A DNA stretch of 6,966 nt from Eubacteriales bacterium (GTDB lineage Bacteria; Bacillota_A; Clostridia; Christensenellales; Aristaeellaceae), in NCBI GenBank assembly GCA_029974035.1, contig JARKQG010000059.1, forward strand, positions 1 to 6,966. The letters run 5' to 3'. Under the pieces are notes generated by a model. It searched no databases. It had not been told where the DNA came from and saw only the letters and a program-made list of their open reading frames with translations. Positions 1 to 6,254 of this stretch are shown piece after piece. How positions within the stretch are numbered: the first letter of the stretch is position 1; the number at the start of each line of letters is the position of its first letter. The translations under genes and the position numbers were made by a program.

Positions 1-17
1 GCCGGCATAAAGCCGGC
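1..17 (-). terminator. Possible terminator hairpin of the liv operon, cut by the window edge
   Basis: Two copies of the self-complementary hexamer GCCGGC are separated by 5 nt, so the transcript leaving livF could fold a 6-bp GC stem with the loop UUUAU. The hairpin begins 25 nt past the livF stop, a normal place for an intrinsic terminator. The 5' arm is preceded by GCC (18-20), so the stem may be longer if GGC lies just beyond the window. A U-tract would also lie outside the window, so the call cannot be completed here. Confidence 0.4.
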
Positions 18-41
18 GGCGCGATTCGCTTTTGGGCGGCC

Positions 42-746
42 TCAGGTTCCCAGATAGGCCCTTTTCACATCCTCGTCGTCGAGAAGCGCCCTGGCATCGC
101 CGCTTTTCACGATGCGGCCGGTTTCCATCACGTAGGCACGGTCGGCGATGGACAGCGCCATGTGGGCGTTCTGCTCCACCAGCAGCACCGTGGTGCCGCC
201 CTTGTTGATCTCGCGGATGATGGAGAAGATCTCCTCCACCAAAATGGGCGACAGTCCCATGGAGGGCTCGTCCATCATCATCAGCTTGGGCAGCGACATC
301 ATGGCGCGGCCCATGGCCAGCATTTGCTGCTCGCCGCCGGACAGCGTGCCCGCCAGCTGCTTTCTGCGCTCCTTGAGCCGGGGAAAGCTCTGGAACACCC
401 GCTCCATGCCGGAGGCGATGTTCTCCCGGTCCTTGCGGGCGTAGGCGCCCATCTCCAGGTTTTCCAGCACCGTCATCTGGGCGAAGATGCGCCGCCCCTC
501 CGGCACCTGGGCCAGGCCCATCTTCAGGATTTCGTGGGCCTCGACGTTCTGGATCTCCTTTTCCATAAACAGCACCTTGCCGCTCCTGGCGCGGATCAGC
601 CCGGACACCGTGTGAAGGATGGACGTCTTGCCCGCGCCGTTGGCGCCGATGAGCGTCACGATCTCGCCCTCGGAAACCTCGAAGCTGACGTCCTTCAGCG
701 CGTGGATCGCGTCATAGTAGACGTTGAGCTCCTTTACCTTCAGCAT
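42..746 (-). CDS. livF: Branched-chain amino acid (HAAT-type) ABC transporter ATP-binding protein LivF
   Basis: This is one of the two cytoplasmic ATPases that power the Liv-type amino acid importer; it would pair with the LivG domain of the upstream fusion protein. The 234-aa length is normal for LivF. Visible motifs are Walker A GANGAGKT (34-41), the LivF-type Q-loop region VPEGRR (81-86), the ABC signature LSGGEQQ (135-141), Walker B LMMMDEP (155-161, catalytic Glu160) and VEQN (190-193). The Gln in VEQN, where most ABC proteins have the switch His, is usual in LivF and is not a defect. The ATG is preceded by GGAGG (757-761) at 10 nt. The first 7 nt overlap the end of the fusion gene (ATGCTGA), which indicates translational coupling. 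It is the last gene of the operon. Family assignment is secure; the transported substrate is not shown by this subunit. Confidence 0.95.
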   Translation of the reverse strand: MLKVKELNVYYDAIHALKDVSFEVSEGEIVTLIGANGAGKTSILHTVSGLIRARSGKVLFMEKEIQNVEAHEILKMGLAQVPEGRRIFAQMTVLENLEMGAYARKDRENIASGMERVFQSFPRLKERRKQLAGTLSGGEQQMLAMGRAMMSLPKLMMMDEPSMGLSPILVEEIFSIIREINKGGTTVLLVEQNAHMALSIADRAYVMETGRIVKSGDARALLDDEDVKRAYLGT

Positions 747-2593
747 GTCGCGCTCGCCTCCTTCTGGACCGAACCGGCGCCGCTGCCCAGGTAGGCGCGG
801 ATGACCTCGGGGTTGTTCTTGATTTCGGTGGGCGTGCCCTCGGCGATCACGCGGCCGTAGTTGAGCACGTAGATGCGCTCGCAGATGCCCATGACCAGCT
901 TCATATCGTGCTCGATCAGGAGGATCGTCACCGAGAACCGCTCGCGGATGAGGCGGATGGTCTGCATCAGTTCCTCGGTCTCGATGGGGTTCATGCCGGC
1001 GGCCGGCTCATCCAACAGAAGCACCTTCGGGTTGGAGGCCATGGCCCGGCAGATCTCCAGCTTGCGCTGCTGGCCGTAGGGCAGGGTGTTGGCGTTCTGC
1101 TCCGCCAGGTGCTCCATGTCAAACACCCGCAAAAGCTCCCGTGCGCGGCGGTCGCAGCCGTCCTCCTCGCGGTCGTAGTAGGTGTCGCGCATGGCGCTGT
1201 CCAGTATGGTGTAGTACATGCGGCTCTGGAAGGCCACCTTGATGTTCTCGATGACCGTCATGGACTTGAACAGCCGGATGTTCTGGAACGTCCGGGCGAT
1301 GCCATCGTTGGTGATCTCGTAGGTGGGCTTGCCGGAGATGGGCCTGCCCAGGAGCAGCACCTGTCCCTCCGTGGGCACGTAGACGCCGGTCAAGAGGTTG
1401 AACACCGTGGTCTTGCCCGCGCCGTTGGGGCCGATGAGGCCCACAATTTCGTTGTTGGTGAGGCGCACGTTGACGTCCTCCACCGCCTGAAGCCCGCCGA
1501 AGCGGATGCCCAGGTTCTTCATCTCCAGCACCGGCACCCGCTGGGCGTCAAAGCGGTAGCGGGGCACGTCCGGCATGATGGGGCCTGCCTTGCGGCGGCG
1601 CAGCCGGCGCTCAAAGCGGTCCATAAAGTCCTTGAAGCCCGGGATGATCCGGGCCAGGAGCCCGCTCATGGAAAACTCCTTGACGCCCAGAAGCCCTGTG
1701 GGCTTGAAGATCATCATCACGATCAGCAGCAGCGCATAGGCCAGCTGCCGGTATTCCACCAGCTTGGCCATGGCGAACTGCACCATCGTGAGGCCCGTGG
1801 CGCTGACCACCGAACCCGTGAAGCTGCCCATGCCGCCGAACACCACCATCACCAGGTAGGAGATGGAAGCGTTGAAGTCAAACTTGGAGGGATCCAATAC
1901 GCCCACCGAATGGGCGTACAGCGAACCCGCCACCCCCGCGAAGAACGCCGCGATGGTAAAGGCCTTGGCCTTGTACCGGGTGACCGGCACGCCCGAGGCG
2001 TCCGCCGCCACCTCGTTTTCCCGGATGGCGATGATCGCCCGGCCGTGGCGCGACCAGGCCAGCATGAAAAGAAGCGACACCACGATGGCCATCGTCCAGA
2101 AGGACAGGTCAAAGGAGGCGTACAGCGGGATGCCAATCATCTTTTTGCCGCCGCCCGTCCAGGGCTCAAAGGCGGTGTTGATCAGCACCCGGATGATTTC
2201 GCCGAAGCCCAGCGTGATGATCGCCAGATAATCGCCCCGGAGCCGGAGCGCCGGAATGCCGATCAGGTATCCGAACAGCGCCGCCGTGAGGCCGCCGGCG
2301 ATCATCGCCAGCGGGAAGAGCATCGGGCTCTCCGGCAGCAGCTGGGTGGTCACGATGGCGGAGGCGTAGGCGCCCACCGACATGAAGCCCGCGTGGCCCA
2401 GCGTCAGCTCGCCCAGTACGCCCGTCACCAGGTTCAGGCTGGCCACCATGATGATGTTGTAGCACACCTGGGTCAGAAGCGTTTCAATGGAGCGGTTGCC
2501 CCCCGTAGCCGACAGCAAAAGCCGCACCGCCGTAAACAGGAGGATGACCGCGATCAGGTTGATCAGCGTCGTCACGCGCCGGTTTTTCTTCAT
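740..2593 (-). CDS. livM-livG: Fused LivM permease - LivG ATPase of a HAAT-type ABC transporter
   Basis: A single 617-aa reading frame joins the second permease subunit (LivM) to the first ATPase (LivG). Residues 1-305 are LivM: a hydrophobic start (about 9-28), further membrane spans, and the cytoplasmic coupling loop around GRAIIAIRENEVAADASGV (184-202) that contacts the ATPase. A basic linker (about 310-350, rich in Arg/Lys) follows. Residues 355-605 are LivG: Walker A GPNGAGKT (388-395), Q-loop Gln437 in RTFQN, a LivG-type signature LPYGQQRK (504-511), Walker B VLLLDEP (524-530, Glu529) and switch His562 in EHD. No motif is broken, so this looks like a functional fusion and not a frameshift artefact. 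Such LivM-LivG fusions are known in other bacteria. The start ATG is preceded by a G-run (2601-2606) touching the livH stop, with a 12-nt intergenic gap. The gene ends inside livF. Confidence 0.94.
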   Translation of the reverse strand: MKKNRRVTTLINLIAVILLFTAVRLLLSATGGNRSIETLLTQVCYNIIMVASLNLVTGVLGELTLGHAGFMSVGAYASAIVTTQLLPESPMLFPLAMIAGGLTAALFGYLIGIPALRLRGDYLAIITLGFGEIIRVLINTAFEPWTGGGKKMIGIPLYASFDLSFWTMAIVVSLLFMLAWSRHGRAIIAIRENEVAADASGVPVTRYKAKAFTIAAFFAGVAGSLYAHSVGVLDPSKFDFNASISYLVMVVFGGMGSFTGSVVSATGLTMVQFAMAKLVEYRQLAYALLLIVMMIFKPTGLLGVKEFSMSGLLARIIPGFKDFMDRFERRLRRRKAGPIMPDVPRYRFDAQRVPVLEMKNLGIRFGGLQAVEDVNVRLTNNEIVGLIGPNGAGKTTVFNLLTGVYVPTEGQVLLLGRPISGKPTYEITNDGIARTFQNIRLFKSMTVIENIKVAFQSRMYYTILDSAMRDTYYDREEDGCDRRARELLRVFDMEHLAEQNANTLPYGQQRKLEICRAMASNPKVLLLDEPAAGMNPIETEELMQTIRLIRERFSVTILLIEHDMKLVMGICERIYVLNYGRVIAEGTPTEIKNNPEVIRAYLGSGAGSVQKEASATC

Positions 2594-2605
2594 CGGATCG
2601 CCCCC

Positions 2606-3514
2606 CTATACTTTCTCGCGGGTCTTCTTGCCCAGAATCCCCGACGGCTTGACCAGAAGCACCAGGATCAGGATGCCGAACACCATGGCGTCCACGTATT
2701 CGCTGGCGTAGTACTTGACGAAGGTCTCCGCGATGCCCACGATGAACCCGCCCAGCACCGCGCCGGGGATGATGCCGATGCCCCCCAACACCGCGGCCAC
2801 AAAGGCCTTGAGCCCGGGCATGGAGCCCAAAAGCGGCTTGATGTAGACCACCTTCTGGGCGTAGAACATGGCGCCGATGGCGGCCAGCGCGCAGCCGATG
2901 GCAAATGTGATGGAGATCGTGGTGTCCACGTTGACGCCCATCAGCTTCGCCGCGCCCAGATCCTCGCTGACGGCGCGCATGGCCTTGCCGGTGCGGGTGT
3001 TCTTGACAAACGCCTGCAGACCGATCATCAGCACGATGGAGACCACCAGCGTCAGCACCTCCAAGAGGTACACGGGCTTTCTGCCCACCTTGAACAGCGC
3101 GATCTTGGGGATCATCTGCGGGAAGGTGACCTGGCCGCTGCCAAAGATCAGCTGCGCGGTGATCTGCAGCGCCAGGCTGATGCCGATGGCGGTGATCAGC
3201 GCCGAGATGCGCGGCGCGTCCCGGAGCGGCTTATAGGCCACGCGGTCCATCAATACACCCAGCAGCACGCAGAACGCGATGGCAAACAGCACCGCCAGCG
3301 TAGCGGCCAGCGCCGGATGCACCGCCGAAAGAGCGGTGACCAGCGTGGTGGTGGTCACCCAGAACACCGCGTAGGACCCCACCATCATAATGTCGCCATG
3401 CGCGAAGTTGATCAGCTTCACGATGCCGTAAACCATCGTATAGCCCAGCGCGATCAGCGCGTAAATGCTGCCGATCTGCAGCCCGCCGATCAGGTTCTGC
3501 AGGAACAGTTGCAT
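2606..3514 (-). CDS. livH: Branched-chain amino acid (HAAT-type) ABC transporter permease LivH
   Basis: This integral membrane subunit forms half of the translocation pore with the LivM part of the downstream fusion. Its 302 aa match the usual LivH length. The N-terminal segment (residues 5-50, containing GSIYALIALGYTMVYGI and INFAHGDIMMVG) is typical of LivH. The cytoplasmic coupling loop TRTGKAMRAVSEDLGAAKLMG (within 173-193) is intact. The C-terminal part has the conserved glycine-rich segment AVLGGIGIIPGAVLGG (241-256) and ends with KPSGILGKK (289-297), as in the family. The start ATG has the G-run GGGGGG (3522-3527) 7 nt upstream. It sits 90 nt after the binding-protein gene, separated by a strong hairpin, and 12 nt before the livM-livG fusion. 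Function is assigned by family and operon context; the substrate remains nominal. Confidence 0.95.
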   Translation of the reverse strand: MQLFLQNLIGGLQIGSIYALIALGYTMVYGIVKLINFAHGDIMMVGSYAVFWVTTTTLVTALSAVHPALAATLAVLFAIAFCVLLGVLMDRVAYKPLRDAPRISALITAIGISLALQITAQLIFGSGQVTFPQMIPKIALFKVGRKPVYLLEVLTLVVSIVLMIGLQAFVKNTRTGKAMRAVSEDLGAAKLMGVNVDTTISITFAIGCALAAIGAMFYAQKVVYIKPLLGSMPGLKAFVAAVLGGIGIIPGAVLGGFIVGIAETFVKYYASEYVDAMVFGILILVLLVKPSGILGKKTREKV

Positions 3515-3556
3515 GGCCCAACCCCCCGTACACTGCGATAATCAAAAACGTAAATC

Positions 3557-3585
3557 GCGGAGGGCGATAAAACGTCGCCCTCCGC
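3557..3585 (-). terminator. Intercistronic hairpin between the binding-protein gene and livH (leaky terminator or mRNA stabiliser)
   Basis: A perfect 11-bp inverted repeat (GCGGAGGGCGA, 3557-3567, against TCGCCCTCCGC, 3575-3585) surrounds a 7-nt loop and starts 19 nt past the binding-protein stop codon. On the transcript the stem is followed by GAUUUACGUUUUU, a broken and delayed U-tract. It therefore resembles a partial terminator more than an efficient one. In solute-uptake operons such hairpins commonly leave more binding-protein mRNA than permease mRNA, by partial termination or by blocking 3' decay. The sequence shows the hairpin; the mechanism is inference. Confidence 0.65.
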
Positions 3586-3604
3586 ACGGAGTCTGCGCGT
3601 GGGA

Positions 3605-4732
3605 TCAGGCCGCCGGATCGATGCGGGTGACGAGGGTGGGCACGCCATCCTCGAAGCCCATGATGAAGGCGGACTTGATCGGATCGTTGTGGTCGTTGAA
3701 GGTGATGTGGCCGGTGGCGCCGTCGATGTCGGTGGCCTTCAGCTTCTCGATGATGGCCTCCTTGTCGGTGGAGCCGGCGGCGTTGATGGCGGTGAACATG
3801 ATCTTGGCGGCGTCATAGCCCAGGGCGTTAAAGCCGGCCGGCGCGTTGCCGTACTTCTCGGTGAACGCCTTGACAAAGGCCTGGGCGGCCGGGCTGTCAT
3901 CGGCGGGCGAGAAGGAGTCGCAGTACACGGCCTTGTCCAGCAGTTCCGGCGCGTCGGTCAGCTGCTGCTCGATGGAGCCCCAGCCGTCGGCGCCCATCAT
4001 GGTGGCGTCCAGGCCCACGTCCACGGCCTGGCGCAGCATCAGCGCGGCGTCCTGATAGTAGTAGCAGATGAACACGGCCTCGGGCGCGGCTTCGGCGATC
4101 TTGGTCAGCTGCGGGGTATAGTCCGCGTCGCCGGCCACGGCGGACTCGGCCGCCACGACTTCCATGCCCAGCGCAGCGGCCTTCGCCTGGAAGGCGTCGG
4201 ACAGGCCGATGGAGTAGTCGTTGGTGTTGTCAAAGAGCACCGCCACCTTCTTGGCGCCCAGGTTCTCGGCGGCGTACTGGGCCATCAGCTCGGCCTGGAA
4301 GGGGTCCAGGAAGCAGGCGCGGAACACGTTTTTGCCGGCGCTGGTCACGTCGTAGGCGGTGGCCGACGCGGTGATCATGGGCATGTTGTCCTCGGCGGCG
4401 CGGGCGGCGACGGCCAGCGTCGGCGTGGTGGTGACGGGTCCGATCAGCGCGATCATGCCGCCGGACACCAGCTGGTTGTAGGCGTTGGTGGCTTCAACGG
4501 CATCGTGGGTATCGTCCAGCCAGGTAATCTCAATCTGGTTGCCCAGAACGCCGCCGTTGGCGTTGAACTCGTCTACGGCAAGATCCACGCCGGCCTGCAC
4601 CAAGAGGCCGTAGGCGGAGGCGGCACCGGTCAGCGGCGCAATGCCGCCGATCTTGATGGTGTCCGCAAGAGCGGCGCTGGACGCGCCCAGCACGAGTATC
4701 ACGGTGAGGATGAGGGCCAGAAGCTTCTTCAT
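3605..4732 (-). CDS. HAAT-type ABC transporter substrate-binding protein (LivJ/LivK-like)
   Basis: This is the extracytoplasmic receptor that captures the solute and delivers it to the LivH/LivM pore. It has 375 aa, normal for the Peripla_BP_6 / leucine-binding family. An N-terminal signal peptide (KK at 2-3, hydrophobic 4-17) ends in ALA at 21-23, giving a predicted signal peptidase I cut before Asp24. No lipobox Cys is present. The mature protein opens with IKIGGIAPLTGAASAYG (26-42), the family hallmark. The lobe-1 ligand-pocket segments IGPVTTTPTLA (97-107) and ITASATA (120-126) follow, then NDYSIG (171-176) and the second-lobe GADGWG (247-252). The ATG is preceded by GGAGG (4742-4746) at 9 nt. 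It is the first gene of the liv operon behind a strong promoter. The exact ligand (Leu/Ile/Val, another amino acid, amide or urea) cannot be read from the sequence. Confidence 0.93.
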   Translation of the reverse strand: MKKLLALILTVILVLGASSAALADTIKIGGIAPLTGAASAYGLLVQAGVDLAVDEFNANGGVLGNQIEITWLDDTHDAVEATNAYNQLVSGGMIALIGPVTTTPTLAVAARAAEDNMPMITASATAYDVTSAGKNVFRACFLDPFQAELMAQYAAENLGAKKVAVLFDNTNDYSIGLSDAFQAKAAALGMEVVAAESAVAGDADYTPQLTKIAEAAPEAVFICYYYQDAALMLRQAVDVGLDATMMGADGWGSIEQQLTDAPELLDKAVYCDSFSPADDSPAAQAFVKAFTEKYGNAPAGFNALGYDAAKIMFTAINAAGSTDKEAIIEKLKATDIDGATGHITFNDHNDPIKSAFIMGFEDGVPTLVTRIDPAA

Positions 4733-4752
4733 GATGGGGTTCCTCCTTTTAC

Positions 4753-4773
4753 GGGCGCTCTACCTCGAGCCCC
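4753..4773 (-). promoter_or_regulatory. Small hairpin in the leader of the binding-protein mRNA
   Basis: Between the predicted transcription start (about 4785) and the ribosome binding site, the leader can form GGGGCUC / GAGCGCCC: 7 bp with one bulged G and a 6-nt loop GAGGUA. It ends only 6 nt before the GGAGG. It could affect mRNA stability or ribosome access. It does not match any riboswitch or T-box that I recognise. Confidence 0.3.
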
Positions 4774-4791
4774 TGAATGCGGTAATGATTC

Positions 4792-4821
4792 ATTATAGTA
4801 TCAATCCGGGGTGTTTTTCAA
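4792..4821 (-). promoter_or_regulatory. Sigma-A-type promoter of the liv operon
   Basis: Read on the minus strand, TTGAAA (4816-4821) and a perfect TATAAT (4792-4797) are separated by 18 nt. This gives five of six -35 matches and six of six -10 matches. The expected transcription start is near 4785, giving a leader of about 50 nt before the binding-protein ATG. It lies in a locally AT-rich stretch that stands out from the GC-rich surroundings. I could see no convincing operator for a nitrogen or branched-chain amino acid regulator such as CodY. Confidence 0.8.
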
Positions 4822-4873
4822 TGGTAAAATGATTAAATATGAAGGATATGCGGCGCCAATTTGCGTTCTGGCC

Positions 4874-4899
4874 CGGCGCGCGTTAAAAAACGCGCACCG
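4874..4899 (-). terminator. Strong hairpin over the peptidase stop codon, without a U-tract
   Basis: On the minus strand CGGTGCGCGTT and AACGCGCGCCG pair into an 11-bp stem (one G-U pair) around a UUUU loop. The TAA stop of the C39-like peptidase gene lies at the loop and 3' arm. The sequence after the stem (GGCCAGAACGC) has no U-tract, so this is not a canonical intrinsic terminator. It could still protect the 3' end or slow RNA polymerase between this gene and the liv promoter 53 nt further on. Confidence 0.35.
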
Positions 4900-5506
4900 C
4901 GCGGTCGGCGTCCGGCCAGAGCGCGAGAAAGGCGCGGGCGGTCTTGACCTCCCGGAGAATCTGTTCGAGGGGGTACGTCTCCCGGCTGCGCTCCAGGCTG
5001 TACGGGTCGTTGACGCAAATCTGCCCCGCCCCGTCCACGCCGGTGAGCAGGATGTAATGGCCGTTTTGGGTGAAGGTGCCCGGGCCCATGTGGGCCACCA
5101 CCGGGCGTCCGGCCCCGAGGGCCGAAAGGATCCGGTCCGCCTGGTTTTCCAGCCATTCCCCGCGAAGTCCCGCGCGCCCGGCAATGGCCAGCATCGCCTC
5201 GTGCCCCAGGCCGTCCCCAAAGTACCAGCCGTTGTCGTAGGCCCATTGAAACAGCGTGGCGGGGGTTTCCGCGGAGTCCGCCAGCGCGCCGGCGGCCATG
5301 GCCACGCACACCGCGCCGCAGCCGCTGGTGGCCACGGACTTCTTTTGCCCGCCGATGGTACACACCGCGTCGGTGTAATCCTGCTGCCGGATCAGCGGCA
5401 CCTCCGCCTGTCCGAATGTAAATCTTCCCATGGTAAGGCGCACCAAATCCGCCGCCAGCGCGATCAGCGCCGCCGCGGCCATCAAAATCAGTACCCGCCG
5501 CTTCAC
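4883..5506 (-). CDS. Membrane-anchored C39-like cysteine peptidase
   Basis: This 207-aa protein resembles the Peptidase_C39_2 family of papain-fold enzymes. An N-terminal hydrophobic segment (residues 5-22, after KRR) acts as an anchor or uncleaved signal, placing the catalytic domain outside the membrane. Family signatures are IRQQDY (39-44, likely oxyanion Gln), SGCGAVCVAMA (61-71, nucleophile Cys63), HMGPGTFTQNGHYILLTGVD (139-158, catalytic His150) and VNDPYS (165-170, Asp167). The triad is therefore intact. The start is GTG at 5504-5506, sharing GTGA with the stop of the phosphatase gene. No good ribosome binding site is visible, which fits translational coupling. The frame stays open upstream into the phosphatase gene, but that part is a shadow of it. 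The substrate is unknown. There is no attached ABC exporter and no leader-peptide gene, so a bacteriocin-processing role is not supported. Confidence 0.82.
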   Translation of the reverse strand: MKRRVLILMAAAALIALAADLVRLTMGRFTFGQAEVPLIRQQDYTDAVCTIGGQKKSVATSGCGAVCVAMAAGALADSAETPATLFQWAYDNGWYFGDGLGHEAMLAIAGRAGLRGEWLENQADRILSALGAGRPVVAHMGPGTFTQNGHYILLTGVDGAGQICVNDPYSLERSRETYPLEQILREVKTARAFLALWPDADRAVRVF

Positions 5507-6156
5507 AGCGCCCGGGCCGCGTCCAAAAAGTCGGCGGCTTCGTCGATCACCGCGTCCGCGCCGGCGGCCACCAGGCTCTCCCTGGGGCGAAAGCCCCAGG
5601 AGACCGCCACGCACTTCAGCCCGGCGTTGTGGGCGGTCGCGACGTCCACGTCGGAGTCCCCGACGTAGAGCGCGCTCTCCGCCTCCGCCCCCATCCGGCG
5701 CATGGCCGCAAGGACGCTGTCGGGGGCGGGCTTTCGCGGAACGCCCGGCTTTTCGCCGGCGGCCACGTCCACAAGGCCGCCGAAGTGCCGCCCGCACAGC
5801 GCCGCCACCGCGCCGTCGTATTTATTGGAAACCACGCCCACGCCCACGCCTTGGGCCTTCAGCGCGCGGAGCAGGTCCGTCACGCCGGGGTAGGGCGCGG
5901 TCTTCACGTCCAGATGCTCGGAGTAGTGGGCGCGGAAGGCGGCCAGGGCTTCTTCCGCCCGGGCGGCGTCCGCACCGTCCGGCAGCGCGCGGGCGATCAG
6001 GTTTCGGACGCCGTTGCCCACCGCCTGCCGCACAAACTCCCTCGAGCGGGCCGGGTAGCCAAACCGCCCGAGCATGTGGTTGACGCTGGCGGTCAGGTCG
6101 TCCAGCGTATCGAGAAGCGTTCCGTCCAGGTCAAACAGCACCGCTTTGAGGGTCAT
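5503..6156 (-). CDS. gph: HAD-family hydrolase, phosphoglycolate phosphatase type (Gph-like)
   Basis: This 217-aa cytoplasmic enzyme belongs to the HAD superfamily, subfamily IA, close to phosphoglycolate phosphatase and pyrophosphatase PpaX. All four motifs are present: I FDLDGTLLDT (8-17, nucleophile Asp9 and acid/base Asp11), II VVSNK (108-112, Ser110), III RKPAPD (141-146, Lys142) and IV GDSDVD (166-171, Asp167 and Asp171). An alpha-helical cap lies between motif I and motif II. It would remove phosphate from a small metabolite, with 2-phosphoglycolate the standard guess. The start is placed at the ATG at 6154-6156, with AAGGA (6166-6170) 9 nt upstream. A further in-frame ATG at 6181-6183 falls inside the -10 box of the predicted promoter and would add nine non-conserved residues, so it was rejected. 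The stop overlaps the downstream peptidase start by 4 nt. Exact substrate is uncertain in this promiscuous family. Confidence 0.85.
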   Translation of the reverse strand: MTLKAVLFDLDGTLLDTLDDLTASVNHMLGRFGYPARSREFVRQAVGNGVRNLIARALPDGADAARAEEALAAFRAHYSEHLDVKTAPYPGVTDLLRALKAQGVGVGVVSNKYDGAVAALCGRHFGGLVDVAAGEKPGVPRKPAPDSVLAAMRRMGAEAESALYVGDSDVDVATAHNAGLKCVAVSWGFRPRESLVAAGADAVIDEAADFLDAARAL

Positions 6157-6178
6157 CTCAACACATCCTTTGCCAAAG

Positions 6179-6207
6179 AGCATAACAAAATCCGCCCGCC
6201 TTGTAAA
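6179..6207 (-). promoter_or_regulatory. Promoter of the phosphatase-peptidase pair
   Basis: On the minus strand TTTACA (6202-6207) and TATGCT (6179-6184) are 17 nt apart. A TGT directly before the -10 box makes an extended -10 element. Transcription would begin near 6172, leaving a leader of only about 16 nt that still contains the AAGGA site. This supports the ATG at 6156 as the true start of the phosphatase. Confidence 0.55.
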
Positions 6208-6254
6208 TCTTGGGATGATTAATTCGGCGTGCGGACCTCAGGCAAAAACGGTGT

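Noticed and set aside
908..3541. An 877-codon open frame on the plus strand, antisense to livH and the livM-livG fusion.
   Set aside because: Its product is a His/Gln/Arg/Asp-rich low-complexity string with no recognisable domain. It mirrors the GC-rich codon use of two well-supported genes on the other strand.
3599..4798. A 399-codon plus-strand open frame opposite the binding-protein gene.
   Set aside because: It is Gly/Val/His-rich with no domain or sensible ribosome-binding site. The opposite strand has a complete, well-conserved receptor gene.
4835..4862. A second promoter for the liv operon using TTTAAT (minus strand) with TTGGCG upstream.
   Set aside because: The -35 match is weak, and a far better promoter (TTGAAA-18-TATAAT) lies just downstream.
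4883..5506. A bacteriocin-processing system based on the C39-like peptidase.
   Set aside because: There is no fused or adjacent ABC exporter domain, no double-glycine leader peptide and no immunity gene; the neighbouring ABC genes are an amino acid importer.
4811..5668. A 285-codon plus-strand open frame opposite the peptidase gene.
   Set aside because: No family features are visible; the minus-strand peptidase has an intact catalytic triad and fits the operon.
5507..5797. Upstream extension of the peptidase frame to an ATG at 5797.
   Set aside because: The added residues are an Arg/Gly-rich translation of the phosphatase gene in another frame. The GTG at 5506 gives a normal membrane anchor and a stop-start overlap.
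6157..6254. A terminator between the secreted unknown protein and the phosphatase, from the CCGCACGCC / GGCGGGCGG complementarity.
   Set aside because: The stem has a central mismatch and a large loop, overlaps the phosphatase promoter and lacks a proper U-tract.
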